A stretch of 64,000 nucleotides of DNA from Methylophaga sp. Its GTDB lineage: Bacteria; Pseudomonadota; Gammaproteobacteria; Nitrosococcales; Methylophagaceae. The notes beneath the pieces were generated by a model. It did not search any database. It was not told the origin of the DNA and saw only the letters and a program-made list of their open reading frames with translations. Within the stretch, counting starts at the first letter, position 1, and the number at the start of each line of letters is the position of its first letter. Location of the stretch: positions 32,669-96,668 of the forward strand of contig JAFIFW010000001.1 in NCBI GenBank assembly GCA_020831825.1, given 5' to 3'. A program made the translations under genes and the position numbers. Positions 24,258 to 33,941 of this stretch are shown one piece after another.

Positions 24258-24556
24258 CGTTTCAGTCGTTCCACAATTTTGCCCTGTATCAAGTGACTAT
24301 CGATGATTTCATCAATGTCGTGTTCATTGGTGTACTGATACCAGACGCCTTCGGGATAAATAACCAGCATGGGGCCGAGTGCGCAGCGATTGAGACAGCC
24401 TGAATTGTTAACTCTGACTCGCTTAAGCTTGTGTTGCTTGACTCGCTGTTTGGCATACTCGCGCAAATTTTGGGCGTCATGCGCCTGGCAGTGAGGAGTG
24501 CCATCATCACGTTGATGAGTACAGAAAAACAAGTGATATTTATAAAAGTCAGTCAT
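24254..24556 (-). CDS. Thioredoxin-like [2Fe-2S] ferredoxin
   Basis: A 100-residue cytoplasmic protein. FFCTHQRDDGTPHCQ gives the first cysteine pair (C-x10-C), and NSGCLNRCALGP gives the second (C-x3-C), the pattern of thioredoxin-fold [2Fe-2S] ferredoxins. VIYPEGVWYQY follows, the usual C-terminal strand. These proteins carry electrons to partners that are often unknown. Its 4-bp overlap with hpnD suggests a link to the squalene branch, possibly electron supply to HpnE, but that is inference. Confidence 0.88.
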   Translation of the reverse strand: MTDFYKYHLFFCTHQRDDGTPHCQAHDAQNLREYAKQRVKQHKLKRVRVNNSGCLNRCALGPMLVIYPEGVWYQYTNEHDIDEIIDSHLIQGKIVERLKR

Positions 24557-24558
24557 AA

Positions 24559-24768
24559 CTACCTAGCATAACCGACCCGAGACAATCTAAAAAGTCTGCT
24601 GCTAGTTTCGAGTTTCATCTCACTCATGTCTTGTCTTCGCTGACTAACTTTATCGAGAATGTTTTCAGGCACAAAAACCAGTTCAGGCTTAAATTGGAAA
24701 CCAGCTAGACACAGAGTTTTTCTCAAAGCACGGTATTTAACGCCTGGTTGTCGAGCAACAGAATATTT
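24559..24768 (-). other. Open frame without good start in a 365-bp gap; possible gene remnant
   Basis: The gap 24557-24921 between the ferredoxin and ispB holds no convincing gene. On the minus strand one frame stays open for 69 codons ending at 24559 (KYSVARQPGVKYRAL... to RVGYAR) with protein-like composition, but it begins just after a stop and its first ATG is near the end. It may be the tail of a decayed gene. No tRNA, known repeat or terminator was recognised in the rest of the gap. Confidence 0.25.
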
Positions 24769-24921
24769 TTATAAAGAATCGCTTGGATGTCGATCATGCC
24801 AGACCTTGCCGAATGTGATGTCGTGGGGCGCAGATGCTCTCATTGACGTCAGGCTGCGACTCAATTATGGAACCTTTTTGCTGCAAATGTCTATCTAAAC
24901 CGTCGGTCGACGCTGGCCGAA

Positions 24922-25890
24922 TTAATAAGCACGTTCGACAGCAAAATCGGCAAGTGCCGAGAGCGCCTCTGTGTACTCAGAAGACGGCAAAGCCTTCAGC
25001 GCAGCTTGTGCTGCTGAAGCTTCTTGTCGTGCAATGGTAGCGGTGTATTTGATAGCACCTGTTGATTCGATAATCTCAACGATACTGTCGATCTGGTCGC
25101 GCTGGCCTTGTTCGATAGCGGTTCGAATCAGTTGCGCCTGCTCGCTGTTCCCATTTCGCATGGCGTATATCAGTGGCAGTGTTGGTTTGCCTTCAGCCAG
25201 ATCATCACCAATGTTTTTACCAATAACGTCGCTGGATGCGCTGTAATCCAACAGATCATCGATCAACTGAAAAGCACTGCCCAGGTGCATGGCATAACTG
25301 GCCATGGCTTGTTCGACTTCGGGCCGACTGTTGCTGATGACCGCACCGAGCTGTCCAGCAGCCTCAAACAGCTTGGCGGTTTTGTGGTGAATCACTTGAA
25401 GATAGCGGGATTCCGTGGTGTCTGCATCATGGCAATTCAGCAGCTGCAGTACTTCACCCTCAGCAATAATGTTGGTGGTGTGCGACAGAATTTGCATCAC
25501 CTGCATGGATTGCAATTCCACCATCATCTCAAACGAGCGGGTGTAAAGAAAATCGCCGACCAGCACGCTGGCTTCATTACCCCACAGATTGTTGGCAGTC
25601 TGCTGACCACGGCGCATATCGGAGTTATCCACCACGTCGTCATGCAGCAGGGTCGCGGTGTGAATAAACTCGATAATCGTCGCAAGATTGATGTGTTGGC
25701 TGCCCTGGTAACCGCAGGCATGAGCACTCAGAATCGCGATAGCCGGACGTAAACGTTTTCCGCCACTATTGATAATGTAATGACCCAGTTGATTAATCAG
25801 CACAACTTCAGACTGCAGCCGTTGCTGGATCATCTGGTCAACCGCTTGCATATCATCCTGAATCAGAGCGTAAATGGATTGAATATCCAC
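24922..25890 (-). CDS. ispB: Octaprenyl diphosphate synthase
   Basis: Elongates farnesyl diphosphate to the C40 side chain of ubiquinone. The 322 residues have the first aspartate-rich motif LLHDDVVDNSDMRRG (about 84-98) and the second QLIDDLLDYSAS, with GGKRLRPA near the N-terminus. It is divergent from rplU-rpmA, the order typical of gammaproteobacteria. The ATG at 25890 lies about 83 bp from the rplU promoter on the other strand. Confidence 0.96.
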   Translation of the reverse strand: MDIQSIYALIQDDMQAVDQMIQQRLQSEVVLINQLGHYIINSGGKRLRPAIAILSAHACGYQGSQHINLATIIEFIHTATLLHDDVVDNSDMRRGQQTANNLWGNEASVLVGDFLYTRSFEMMVELQSMQVMQILSHTTNIIAEGEVLQLLNCHDADTTESRYLQVIHHKTAKLFEAAGQLGAVISNSRPEVEQAMASYAMHLGSAFQLIDDLLDYSASSDVIGKNIGDDLAEGKPTLPLIYAMRNGNSEQAQLIRTAIEQGQRDQIDSIVEIIESTGAIKYTATIARQEASAAQAALKALPSSEYTEALSALADFAVERAY

Positions 25891-25972
25891 AGCGAGAGAA
25901 ACTGCCTATAATGTTGTGAAAACGCGTACTTTCTCACGCAGGACGATCATTCGCAAATATTTAAATACGGAT

Positions 25973-26001
25973 TTGATCTCTGTTTGGAAACAGACTACAA
26001 T
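25973..26001 (+). promoter_or_regulatory. Sigma-70-type promoter for rplU-rpmA
   Basis: TTGATC at 25973-25978, a 17-bp spacer and TACAAT at 25996-26001. The position, 50 bp before the rplU ATG, fits the ribosomal protein operon promoter. Seen by eye only. Confidence 0.65.
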
Positions 26002-26050
26002 TGTCGGTCTTTTGTTGGATTGTCCACAATAACTTTTTTTGGAGACAGCG

Positions 26051-26362
26051 ATGTACGCTATTGTCGCGACGGGCGGTAAACAGTACCGAGTCAAAGAGGG
26101 CGAAAAGCTCCGTATTGAAAAATTGTCTGCTGAAGCCGGTGATACGGTTGAGCTGGACAAGGTTCTGATGGTTGGTGAAGGAGACGATATCAAAGTTGGT
26201 ACTCCTTATCTTGAAGGCGCCAAAGTAACTGCAAAAGTTGCAGCGAATGGTCGTGCCGATAAAGTTAAAATCATCAAGTTCCGCCGTCGTAAGCACCATC
26301 GCAAGCAGATGGGGCACCGTCAGGCGTTTACAGAAATCGAAATCACAGGCATCACTGCCTGA
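26051..26362 (+). CDS. rplU: 50S ribosomal protein L21
   Basis: The 103 residues start [25 protein letters not shown], the universal L21 N-terminus, and end in the basic [16 protein letters not shown] region that binds 23S rRNA. The ATG at 26051 is preferred over an in-frame ATG 12 bp upstream, and GGAG precedes it. rpmA follows after 28 bp. Confidence 0.98.
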   Translation: MYAIVATGGKQYRVKEGEKLRIEKLSAEAGDTVELDKVLMVGEGDDIKVGTPYLEGAKVTAKVAANGRADKVKIIKFRRRKHHRKQMGHRQAFTEIEITGITA

Positions 26363-26390
26363 GACTCTCTGAAGTAAGAGGAAATATCTA

Positions 26391-26648
26391 ATGGCTCACA
26401 AGAAAGCTGGTGGTAGTACCCGAAACGGTCGTGATTCAGAATCCAAACGTCTGGGCGTAAAACGTTTCGGCGGTGAAGCAGTTCTGGGCGGCAACATCCT
26501 GGTTCGTCAACGTGGTACCCGTTACCATGCTGGTACCAATGTCGGTGTTGGTCGTGATCACACACTGTTTGCAACAGCAACTGGCAAGGTTTTATTTGAA
26601 ACCAAAGGCCCAAACAATCGCACTTACGTAAGCGTTGTTGCTGAATAA
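26391..26648 (+). CDS. rpmA: 50S ribosomal protein L27
   Basis: The 85 residues start [28 protein letters not shown], the classic L27 N-terminus that reaches the peptidyl transferase centre. No extra N-terminal cleavage peptide of the Firmicutes type is present. It is cotranscribed with rplU; a strong terminator follows. Confidence 0.98.
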   Translation: MAHKKAGGSTRNGRDSESKRLGVKRFGGEAVLGGNILVRQRGTRYHAGTNVGVGRDHTLFATATGKVLFETKGPNNRTYVSVVAE

Positions 26649-26681
26649 AACGAATTGTTCGCCCATCTGGGGCAAACAGCA

Positions 26682-26708
26682 AAAAGCCCCGCTGATGCGG
26701 GGTTTTTT
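26682..26708 (+). terminator. Rho-independent terminator after rpmA
   Basis: CCCCGC at 26687-26692 pairs with GCGGGG at 26697-26702 around TGAT, preceded by A and followed by six T. obgE starts 47 bp later, so it likely has its own promoter or depends on read-through. Confidence 0.92.
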
Positions 26709-26736
26709 GTATGTGGAGTTTATACTCCGGAATTGA

Positions 26737-27804
<1,068 letters not shown>

Positions 27805-27807
27805 ATA

Positions 27808-28938
27808 TTGTCCAACCCACATCAGCAGCTCGTTAATACCAAACGCTGGGTTATCAAGATCGGCAGTGCCTTACTGACGCGCGTTGGTGAAGGCCTGGAT
27901 CTGGATCGGATTCGCTGGCTTAGTGCTGAGATTGCTGCATTAAGAGCACAAGGCAAGGAGATCGTGCTGGTCACTTCGGGCTCTGTTGCGGCAGGCATGC
28001 AGCAGTTGGGCTGGCGGAAAAGACCGCACACCCTGCATCATTTACAAGCTGCGGCCAGTGTCGGTCAGATGGGGCTCATTCATGCCTATGCAACCGAGTG
28101 TGGACAGCATGGAATTCATACGGCCCAGATATTATTGACGCATTCTGATCTTTCCAATCGTGAAAGACATCTCAACGCACGCAGTGCCCTGCATACATTA
28201 TTGTCTCTCGGCATTTTGCCAGTAGTGAATGAGAACGATGCCATTGCCACCGAAGAAATTCGTTTTGGTGATAACGACACACTCGCGGCAATGACTGCCA
28301 ATCTGGTTGAAGCCGAGGTATTAGTGATTCTCACCGATCAGGACGGCCTGTTTGATGCGGATCCAAGAATCAACCCTGGCGCCCGTTTAATCGCCGCATC
28401 TGCAGCCAGCAATCCAGCATTGGATGCCATGGCCGGTGGCAGCAAAGGAGAGCTTGGACGAGGAGGTATGACAACCAAGTTGCTGGCAGCGCGTCGCGCT
28501 GCGCGCAGTGGTGCAATGACGGTGATTGTCTCTGGCAAGCATCCGGACAATCTGCGCATGTTGGCAGCAGGCAATGGTGTCGGCACTTTGCTATGGCCTG
28601 ACAACAAACCGATCAAAGCACGTCAGCAATGGTTGGCAGGGCATTTGATGGCAAAAGGCCAACTGGTCCTGGACGATGGTGCGGTGGCTGTGATTCGTCA
28701 GCAAGGACGCAGTGTCCTTCCTGTTGGCGTCAAGCAAGTGATGGGTGATTTTACTCGTGGAGAACTGGTGATTTGTACGGATCAGGAAGGTCACGAGATT
28801 GCCCGTGGACTGGTGAATTACAGTGCCAAAGAAGCAGCCGTCATCAAAGGTCAATCGAGCCAGGTGATTGAGAGTCTATTGGGATATATTGACGAGCCAG
28901 AATTGATCCATCGCGATAATCTGGTAGTGACTGGCTGA
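27808..28938 (+). CDS. proB: Glutamate 5-kinase
   Basis: First step of proline synthesis, making glutamyl 5-phosphate. The 376 residues have an amino-acid kinase domain ([41 protein letters not shown]) and a C-terminal PUA domain (about 280-360: [25 protein letters not shown]). The TTG start at 27808 is 3 bp after obgE. The obg-proB order is usual in gammaproteobacteria. proA is not in the window. Confidence 0.97.
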   Translation: MSNPHQQLVNTKRWVIKIGSALLTRVGEGLDLDRIRWLSAEIAALRAQGKEIVLVTSGSVAAGMQQLGWRKRPHTLHHLQAAASVGQMGLIHAYATECGQHGIHTAQILLTHSDLSNRERHLNARSALHTLLSLGILPVVNENDAIATEEIRFGDNDTLAAMTANLVEAEVLVILTDQDGLFDADPRINPGARLIAASAASNPALDAMAGGSKGELGRGGMTTKLLAARRAARSGAMTVIVSGKHPDNLRMLAAGNGVGTLLWPDNKPIKARQQWLAGHLMAKGQLVLDDGAVAVIRQQGRSVLPVGVKQVMGDFTRGELVICTDQEGHEIARGLVNYSAKEAAVIKGQSSQVIESLLGYIDEPELIHRDNLVVTG

Positions 28939-28950
28939 AATTCAGACATA

Positions 28951-28979
28951 AAAAAACCGGCGTAGCGCCGGTTTTTTTT
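28951..28979. terminator. Bidirectional terminator between proB and rpsT
   Basis: CCGGCG at 28957-28962 pairs with CGCCGG at 28966-28971 around TAG. Six A precede and eight T follow, so it can stop transcription from both the plus-strand proB and the minus-strand rpsT. Confidence 0.93.
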
Positions 28980-28991
28980 ACTGTTGTTCGC

Positions 28992-29252
28992 TTACATTGC
29001 ACGAACAGCGTTGTTCAAGCGGCTTTTGCCGCGAGCTGCTGTGTTTTTGTGAATAATGCCTTTACGTGCCATGCGATCCAGAACTGGGACAGCAGCTTGG
29101 AAGGCAACAACAGCTTGTTCTTTGTCGCCGGCTACAATCGCTTTTCTGAGCGCTTTGATTTTAGTGCGCATTGCAGAACGTTGACTGGCATTGCGCTGAC
29201 GGTGAACTTCCGCTTGACGAGCGCGTTTTTTTGCTTGTGCTGAGTTTGCCAA
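28992..29252 (-). CDS. rpsT: 30S ribosomal protein S20
   Basis: The 86 residues start [21 protein letters not shown], rich in Lys and Arg and fully helical, as in S20, which binds 16S rRNA. The conserved tail ...[22 protein letters not shown] is present. It is transcribed alone, convergent with proB and divergent from the exonuclease III gene. Confidence 0.98.
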   Translation of the reverse strand: MANSAQAKKRARQAEVHRQRNASQRSAMRTKIKALRKAIVAGDKEQAVVAFQAAVPVLDRMARKGIIHKNTAARGKSRLNNAVRAM

Positions 29253-29360
29253 AGTGCTTCTCCTAAAATTCAGCTATCTGTACATTGAACCCGACATTAT
29301 CCGTATTTTGCATCGCTTTGTAAATGTTAATATGAAGAAATTTTCAATATTGGGAACATC

Positions 29361-30128
29361 ATGCGAATCATCACAGTAAATGTTAATGGAATTCGTGCCG
29401 CAGCACGCAAAGGTTTTTTTGATTGGTTGGCCAGGCAGAATGCCGATGTCGTCTGTATCCAGGAAACCAAGGCGCAATTGCCGCAACTGGATGATCCCAT
29501 TTATCACCCGACCGGCTATCACTGTTTTTATCACGATGCTGAAAAGAAGGGCTACAGCGGCGTTGCCATCTATAGTCGTCAAGCGCCTGATGAAGTCATT
29601 GTCGGTATGGGCAATGAAGAATTTGATGCGGAAGGGCGTTATATCGAAGCACGTTTTGGCCGATTGAGTGTAGTGTCTTTATATTTGCCATCAGGCTCTT
29701 CCAGCGAGGAACGTCAACAGGCCAAATACCGATGTATGGCGTTTTTTGAGAACAAGATGCAGGAAATGGCTGATTCCGGCCGGGACTACGTGGTTTGCGG
29801 TGACTGGAATATTGCCCATAAAAACGAGGATATTCGTAACTGGAAAGGCAATCAGAAAAACTCCGGGTTTTTGCCGGAAGAACGCGCCTGGCTGGATAAG
29901 TTGTTTGACGAGATGCATTTTGTTGACGCATTCCGTGAGCTGCCCCAAGCAGAACACGAGTACACCTGGTGGTCAAACCGTGGTCAGGCCTGGGCCAATA
30001 ATGTCGGTTGGCGTATTGACTATCATGTGCTTAGCCCCGGTCTTAAGGGTAAGGTGAGGGCGACCGATATTTATCGCGATGAACGCTTTTCTGATCATGC
30101 ACCATTGACCGTGGATTACGAGTTGTAG
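29361..30128 (+). CDS. xthA: Exodeoxyribonuclease III
   Basis: Apurinic endonuclease and 3' exonuclease in base excision repair. The 255 residues of the endonuclease/exonuclease/phosphatase fold show the metal ligands N7 in VNVNGIRAA and E34 in CIQETKAQ, GDWNIAH, NVGWRIDYH and the catalytic SDHAPLTVDYEL at the C-terminus. The length fits the ExoA/XthA group. It is divergent from rpsT. Confidence 0.95.
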   Translation: MRIITVNVNGIRAAARKGFFDWLARQNADVVCIQETKAQLPQLDDPIYHPTGYHCFYHDAEKKGYSGVAIYSRQAPDEVIVGMGNEEFDAEGRYIEARFGRLSVVSLYLPSGSSSEERQQAKYRCMAFFENKMQEMADSGRDYVVCGDWNIAHKNEDIRNWKGNQKNSGFLPEERAWLDKLFDEMHFVDAFRELPQAEHEYTWWSNRGQAWANNVGWRIDYHVLSPGLKGKVRATDIYRDERFSDHAPLTVDYEL

Positions 30129-30193
30129 GCTATAACATCAAGTTGAACTTTGCTGGGGTGGCAGGTTCTGAATAAAACATCCATTTCAGAGGC

Positions 30194-30367
30194 ATGAACA
30201 TGTTTTCATTATTCAAGTCAGACCCGGTCAAGAAACTGAAAAAGCAGCTCGCCCAAAAACAGGAGCAAGCCATGCTGGCACAGCGCAATGGTGATATACG
30301 CAAGTTTGCTGCCTTAACTGAAGAGGCGCAGGTGTTGGCGGATGAAATCAAGCGGCTTGAATCATGA
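30194..30367 (+). CDS. Small DUF6435-like protein
   Basis: A 57-residue ORF (or 55 from the second ATG at 30200) reading MNMFSLFKSDPVKKL and continuing with a charged helix (KQLAQKQEQAMLAQRNGDIRKF...). The FSLFKSDPxKKLxKQ start and the AQRNGDIR core match the DUF6435 family of very short, probably coiled-coil proteins as I remember it. Role unknown. AGAGG lies just before the first ATG. It follows exonuclease III by 65 bp. Confidence 0.75.
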   Translation: MNMFSLFKSDPVKKLKKQLAQKQEQAMLAQRNGDIRKFAALTEEAQVLADEIKRLES

Positions 30368-30427
30368 GAATGGGATAAGTTGAGCTGAATGTAATGAAGC
30401 CCAACCATCATTACATAAACTTTCACA

Positions 30428-30460
30428 ACGGTGGGCTTCGCAAGCTCAGTGCCAATCTAC
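30428..30460 (-). repeat. 31-bp intergenic repeat, copy 1
   Basis: On the minus strand it reads close to GTAGGTTGGGTTGAGC...GCGAAACCCAACA, with several mismatches; here the plus strand is GGTGGGCTTCGCAAGCTCAG followed by TGCCAATCTAC. Three more copies lie at 33761, 34500 and 34568. Confidence 0.75.
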
Positions 30461-30477
30461 AAAAGCAGCCTGATAAC

Positions 30478-30609
30478 GCCCTTATGCGACGCCGAGCATC
30501 GGAAATCAGTTTGGATCAAACATGACGAGTGTGTAAGCGCAGCGAGTTTTCGTCATGTTCCAAACTGATTGAGAAGCGCAGGCAACCCGCAGGGCGAGCA
30601 TGGGCTGCT
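30478..30609. repeat. Hairpin repeat element, short (empty-site) form
   Basis: This fills most of the gene-free stretch 30368-30704. ATCAGTTTGGA (30505-30515) plus ACATGACGA (30520-30528) pair perfectly with TCGTCATGT (30550-30558) plus TCCAAACTGAT (30559-30569); the left arm has a 4-base bulge (TCAA) and the loop is 21 nt. Flanks CTTATGCG...GCCGAGCATCG and AGAAGCGCAGG...GAGCATGGGCTG recur around 34186-34381, where the loop holds an extra 70-bp module. Nothing else is recognisable in 30610-30704. Confidence 0.8.
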
Positions 30610-30704
30610 GGGTCGGATGCTGGATGTACCAGGAAGGGAATTTTGGGCGTGACTGTACTCCGTTGAAAACTGTTATTCAACGGAGTATCTACAGTTGACA
30701 GCAA

Positions 30705-32831
30705 CTAATAAATCGACGCCATTACACATCGAATCACACCGTAATCGTAAGCTTCATCCAATGCCTGAAACACCGCTTTCAGGCTGTCGGCTTCATCAGC
30801 CAGCGATTCAATGGTGGAAATAATCGTGTTGAATTCGCCGTCTTCCAGATCCAGTACTTTGTTCACATCCAGCAAACCGGCTTCAATGCCATCGGATAGG
30901 TGGCTGTATACCGTGCTGACTTTTAGTTCGCGCTGCTTGGCAATCTGCTCGGGCTTTAAGCCTTGTTCGTGCAAAATCAGGGTTTGATTGACGGTGTCAC
31001 GCAAGCCATTATTCAATAATTCCGATAAAGGGTGTTGTTGAACGACATCCAAAAACTGCTGACCATAACGCTCCAGCTTTTGAGTGCCAATGCCGGAAAT
31101 ACGCGACATCGCTTGCATATCTTGAGGCCGGGCCAAACACATTTCCTGCAAAGTGGTGTCATGAAAAATCACAAACGGCGGCACACCATTTTGCTTGGCG
31201 ATATCGGCACGTAGCTGGCGTAATGCTTCCCATAGCGCCTGATCCTGTGGTCGCACTGCAGATTGTTTTTTATCCTTTTTACTAAGCGTTTGTTTGGCCT
31301 GCTGTTTGCGCAACAGCAGCTTTTGTTCGCCACGTAAAACTGCCCGACATTTTTCAGTCAGGCGCAAAGCGCCATAGCGGTTGATATCAATATCCAGATA
31401 GCCCATGGCGATCAGTTGCCGGAAAATTCCCCGCCATTCTACGGTGGTCAGTTCCTGACCTATACCAAAGGTACTTAGCTGGTCGTGTTGATTGGCCGTA
31501 ATGCGTTCATCAGTGCGTCCCAACAACACATCGATAAGGTAATTCACGCCAAAACGCTGCTCGGTGCGATACACGCAAGACAAGGCCTTTTGAGCGATTT
31601 CGGTGGCATCAAAATGATCGGGCGGATTCTGACAGTTGTCACAATGGCCACATTTTTCCGGCGAGTCCTCATCGAAATACGCCAACAGCGCGTGACGTCG
31701 ACAGTGCACGGACTCACACAAACCCAACATTGCATCGAGTTTGTGATGCTCCACGCGTTTAATCATGTCGGGAGCATCAGAATCCTGCATGAACTGACGC
31801 AGGGTAATGACATCCTGCAGGCCATAGGCCATCCAGGCATTGGCCGGTAAGCCATCCCGCCCGGCGCGCCCGGTTTCCTGATAATAGGCCTCAATATTTT
31901 TCGGCAGATTCAAATGTGCGACAAAGCGTACATCGGGTTTATCAATGCCCATGCCAAAGGCAATGGTCGCCACAATAATCACGCCTTCCTCACGTAAAAA
32001 TCGCTGTTGATGCTGTGCCCGCAGCTCGGTTGATAAACCCGCGTGATAGGGCAACGCAACACGGCCCTGATCGCTCAGCCAGTCGGCAATCGCTTCCACT
32101 TTCTTGCGCGACAGACAATAGACAATGCCGGCATCATGGGCATGCTGGCTTTCAATAAACTGCCAAAGTTGTTGTTTTGCCTGACCGGACTCTGCAATGG
32201 CGTAAAAAATATTGCTGCGGTCAAAACTGTTCAGATAGACACTGGCTTGATGCAGATTAAGCTGTTCGATGATTTCAAGACGGGTGCGCTTATCGGCAGT
32301 GGCCGTGAGTGCAATGCGCGGAATAGTTGGAAAGCGCTCATGCAGGATGCGCAGTTGTTGATACTCGGGACGGAAATCATGGCCCCATTGCGACACACAA
32401 TGCGCTTCATCAATGGCAAATAAAGCGATATTGCTGCGCGATAGCATCGAAAGTGTGCGTTCATTTAACAAACGTTCCGGCGCGATATACAACAGATCCA
32501 GTTCACCGGATTGCAGTTGCGTTTCGATAGCGCTGGCCTGTGCTGCGGACAGTGTTGAGTTCAAAAAGGCAGCCTTGACCCCCAGCTGCAGCATCGCCAT
32601 GACTTGATCCTGCATCAGGGCAATCAATGGCGACACCACAATACCCGTCCCGGGACGAATCAATGCCGGGATCTGATAGCACAAGGATTTACCACCGCCC
32701 GTCGGCATCAATACCAAGGCATCGCCGCCGGCGATTACCTGCTCAACAATGGTTTGCTGGTTATGCCTGAAATCGTTGTAACCAAAAACATTTTGCAGCA
32801 CTTCCTGTGCAGGTTTTCCGACGGTATCCAT
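30705..32831 (-). CDS. recQ: ATP-dependent DNA helicase RecQ
   Basis: 3'-5' helicase for recombination and fork repair. The 708 residues have Walker [14 protein letters not shown], the DEAH box [19 protein letters not shown], helicase motif VI ([10 protein letters not shown]), the RQC zinc ligands CGHCDNC, and an HRDC domain ([25 protein letters not shown]). The C-terminal extension of about 110 residues after HRDC resembles a helix-turn-helix region ([27 protein letters not shown]), an RQC-independent extension seen in several RecQ proteins. The hairpin repeat lies directly downstream. Confidence 0.96.
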   Translation of the reverse strand: MDTVGKPAQEVLQNVFGYNDFRHNQQTIVEQVIAGGDALVLMPTGGGKSLCYQIPALIRPGTGIVVSPLIALMQDQVMAMLQLGVKAAFLNSTLSAAQASAIETQLQSGELDLLYIAPERLLNERTLSMLSRSNIALFAIDEAHCVSQWGHDFRPEYQQLRILHERFPTIPRIALTATADKRTRLEIIEQLNLHQASVYLNSFDRSNIFYAIAESGQAKQQLWQFIESQHAHDAGIVYCLSRKKVEAIADWLSDQGRVALPYHAGLSTELRAQHQQRFLREEGVIIVATIAFGMGIDKPDVRFVAHLNLPKNIEAYYQETGRAGRDGLPANAWMAYGLQDVITLRQFMQDSDAPDMIKRVEHHKLDAMLGLCESVHCRRHALLAYFDEDSPEKCGHCDNCQNPPDHFDATEIAQKALSCVYRTEQRFGVNYLIDVLLGRTDERITANQHDQLSTFGIGQELTTVEWRGIFRQLIAMGYLDIDINRYGALRLTEKCRAVLRGEQKLLLRKQQAKQTLSKKDKKQSAVRPQDQALWEALRQLRADIAKQNGVPPFVIFHDTTLQEMCLARPQDMQAMSRISGIGTQKLERYGQQFLDVVQQHPLSELLNNGLRDTVNQTLILHEQGLKPEQIAKQRELKVSTVYSHLSDGIEAGLLDVNKVLDLEDGEFNTIISTIESLADEADSLKAVFQALDEAYDYGVIRCVMASIY

Positions 32832-32943
32832 GTGTCATCACACCAATTAATCAAAAACGCATTATGGCAAATCAGCCATTACTCTGCTTGGTGATAAGAG
32901 ATTTTCGACGTTATGGCGGGGCAGTGTGAGCCAAGCTCAACAC

Positions 32944-33159
32944 TCAGGTGACTTCGGACAGGGCTTGCTCAAACCACAGCAATGTTTGCTGACGTTGTTC
33001 CTCACCGTACAACTCGACAAAACGGCTGGTCATGTAATCCTGTTCATTGTTCAAGGCGCTGATGCGTTCACGAATGTAGGATTCGGTCAGCGGAATTCTG
33101 CAAATTTTGGTAATGCAATGATGCCATTCATTATAGTTGCCAGGGATCAAGTCGGACAT
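32944..33159 (-). CDS. Small uncharacterised protein (71 residues)
   Basis: Reads MSDLIPGNYNEWHHCITKICRIPLT..., mostly helical, with a His-His-Cys and a second Cys (WHHCITKIC) near the N-terminus and an acidic C-terminus (YGEEQRQQTLLWFEQALSEVT). No signal peptide or membrane segment. GGAGGC sits just before the ATG on the minus strand, supporting translation. I do not recognise a family; HHC-x3-C could bind metal but there are too few ligands to say so. It lies between recQ and the cupin gene. Confidence 0.6.
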   Translation of the reverse strand: MSDLIPGNYNEWHHCITKICRIPLTESYIRERISALNNEQDYMTSRFVELYGEEQRQQTLLWFEQALSEVT

Positions 33160-33403
33160 GTTGCCTCCTGAATATTAAGTTGGAATGAATGTGCTTGGCT
33201 GATAATGATACGTTACAACATATCTCATAAGATTCAAGCAGATTAAGTTGTTGAACAAGGCGGAAATTAACTCATGACCAATAGGACGCGTGGTCGATAA
33301 ATTCGGTTTATCGTTAAAATACAGGCAAAATACACTGTGTAAATCACGATCACATCCCGAATCATTCTGATTTCGGGAATAAATCTAAATTTTAGGAAGC
33401 AAA

Positions 33404-33754
33404 ATGAAAGAAATTACCGTTGATAGCAACCCTAGTGAAGCTCGTTTAAAAGAATTGGGCGTTGCGCATTGGCCAACATGGGAAAAAGAAGTCTCGGTGT
33501 TCCCGTGGACGTTTGTGACCACAGAGATAGCGTTTATCGTCGAAGGTGAATGTGTCATCACGCCGGCTGATGGTGGTCCAGCAACAACATTTAAAGCGGG
33601 TGACCTGGTGGTATTTCCTAATGGCTACAAAGGTACCTGGGAAGTTAAGAAAGCTTTGAAAAAGCAATTCAAGCACAAGGATGGCAATTTTGTGAAATGT
33701 GCGCTCAGTCGTTTTAAAATTTTAAAAAACCGCATGAAATCGTCTACAAAATGA
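33404..33754 (+). CDS. Cupin domain protein (Cupin_3, EutQ-like) with basic tail
   Basis: 116 residues. The cupin core is residues 20-90: VFPWTFVTTEIAFIVEGECVITPADGG and FKAGDLVVFPNGYKGTWEV, the typical short cupin of the DUF861 group. After KKALKKQFKH, where such proteins normally stop, about 25 further residues are rich in Lys and Arg (FVKCALSRFKILKNRMKSSTK). Ligand unknown. AGGAAG precedes the ATG. The 244-bp gap upstream holds no recognisable element. Confidence 0.85.
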   Translation: MKEITVDSNPSEARLKELGVAHWPTWEKEVSVFPWTFVTTEIAFIVEGECVITPADGGPATTFKAGDLVVFPNGYKGTWEVKKALKKQFKHKDGNFVKCALSRFKILKNRMKSSTK

Positions 33755-33760
33755 CCAATG

Positions 33761-33791
33761 GTAGGTTGGGTTGAGCCTGCGAAACCCAACA
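33761..33791 (+). repeat. 31-bp intergenic repeat, copy 2
   Basis: GTAGGTTGGGTTGAGCCTGC then GAAACCCAACA, 6 bp after the cupin stop. It is the best copy in the window and has inner dyad symmetry (TTGGGTT...AACCCAA). Confidence 0.85.
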
Positions 33792-33826
33792 AAAAAGTTG
33801 AATGCAGTGAATCCCAGAAAGGTCGT

Positions 33827-33848
33827 GATTCCCGCGCATGCGGGAATC
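33827..33848. repeat. dRS3-like GATTCCC palindrome
   Basis: GATTCCCGC at 33827-33835, GCAT loop, GCGGGAATC at 33840-33848: a perfect 9-bp inverted repeat of the ATTCCC(N)8GGGAAT type that is scattered in many proteobacterial genomes and called dRS3 in Neisseria. Confidence 0.75.
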
Positions 33849-33856
33849 TGGAGTTA

Positions 33857-33877
33857 CCCCAGTGAGTGGGGATTTTT
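33857..33877 (+). terminator. Weak terminator-like hairpin after the cupin gene
   Basis: CCCCA at 33857-33861 pairs with TGGGG at 33867-33871 around GTGAG, followed by ATTTTT. The stem is only 5 bp. Confidence 0.45.
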
Positions 33878-33941
33878 CTATTGTTTATTTCGACTTGATG
33901 TCGAGTCAGGGGAATGCATGCCCATTCCCCTAACAACCCCA

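Noticed and set aside
24659..25040. Short plus-strand frames in and next to the 365-bp gap
   Set aside because: They have no ribosome sites, are rich in Cys and Ser at random positions and partly overlap ispB antisense.
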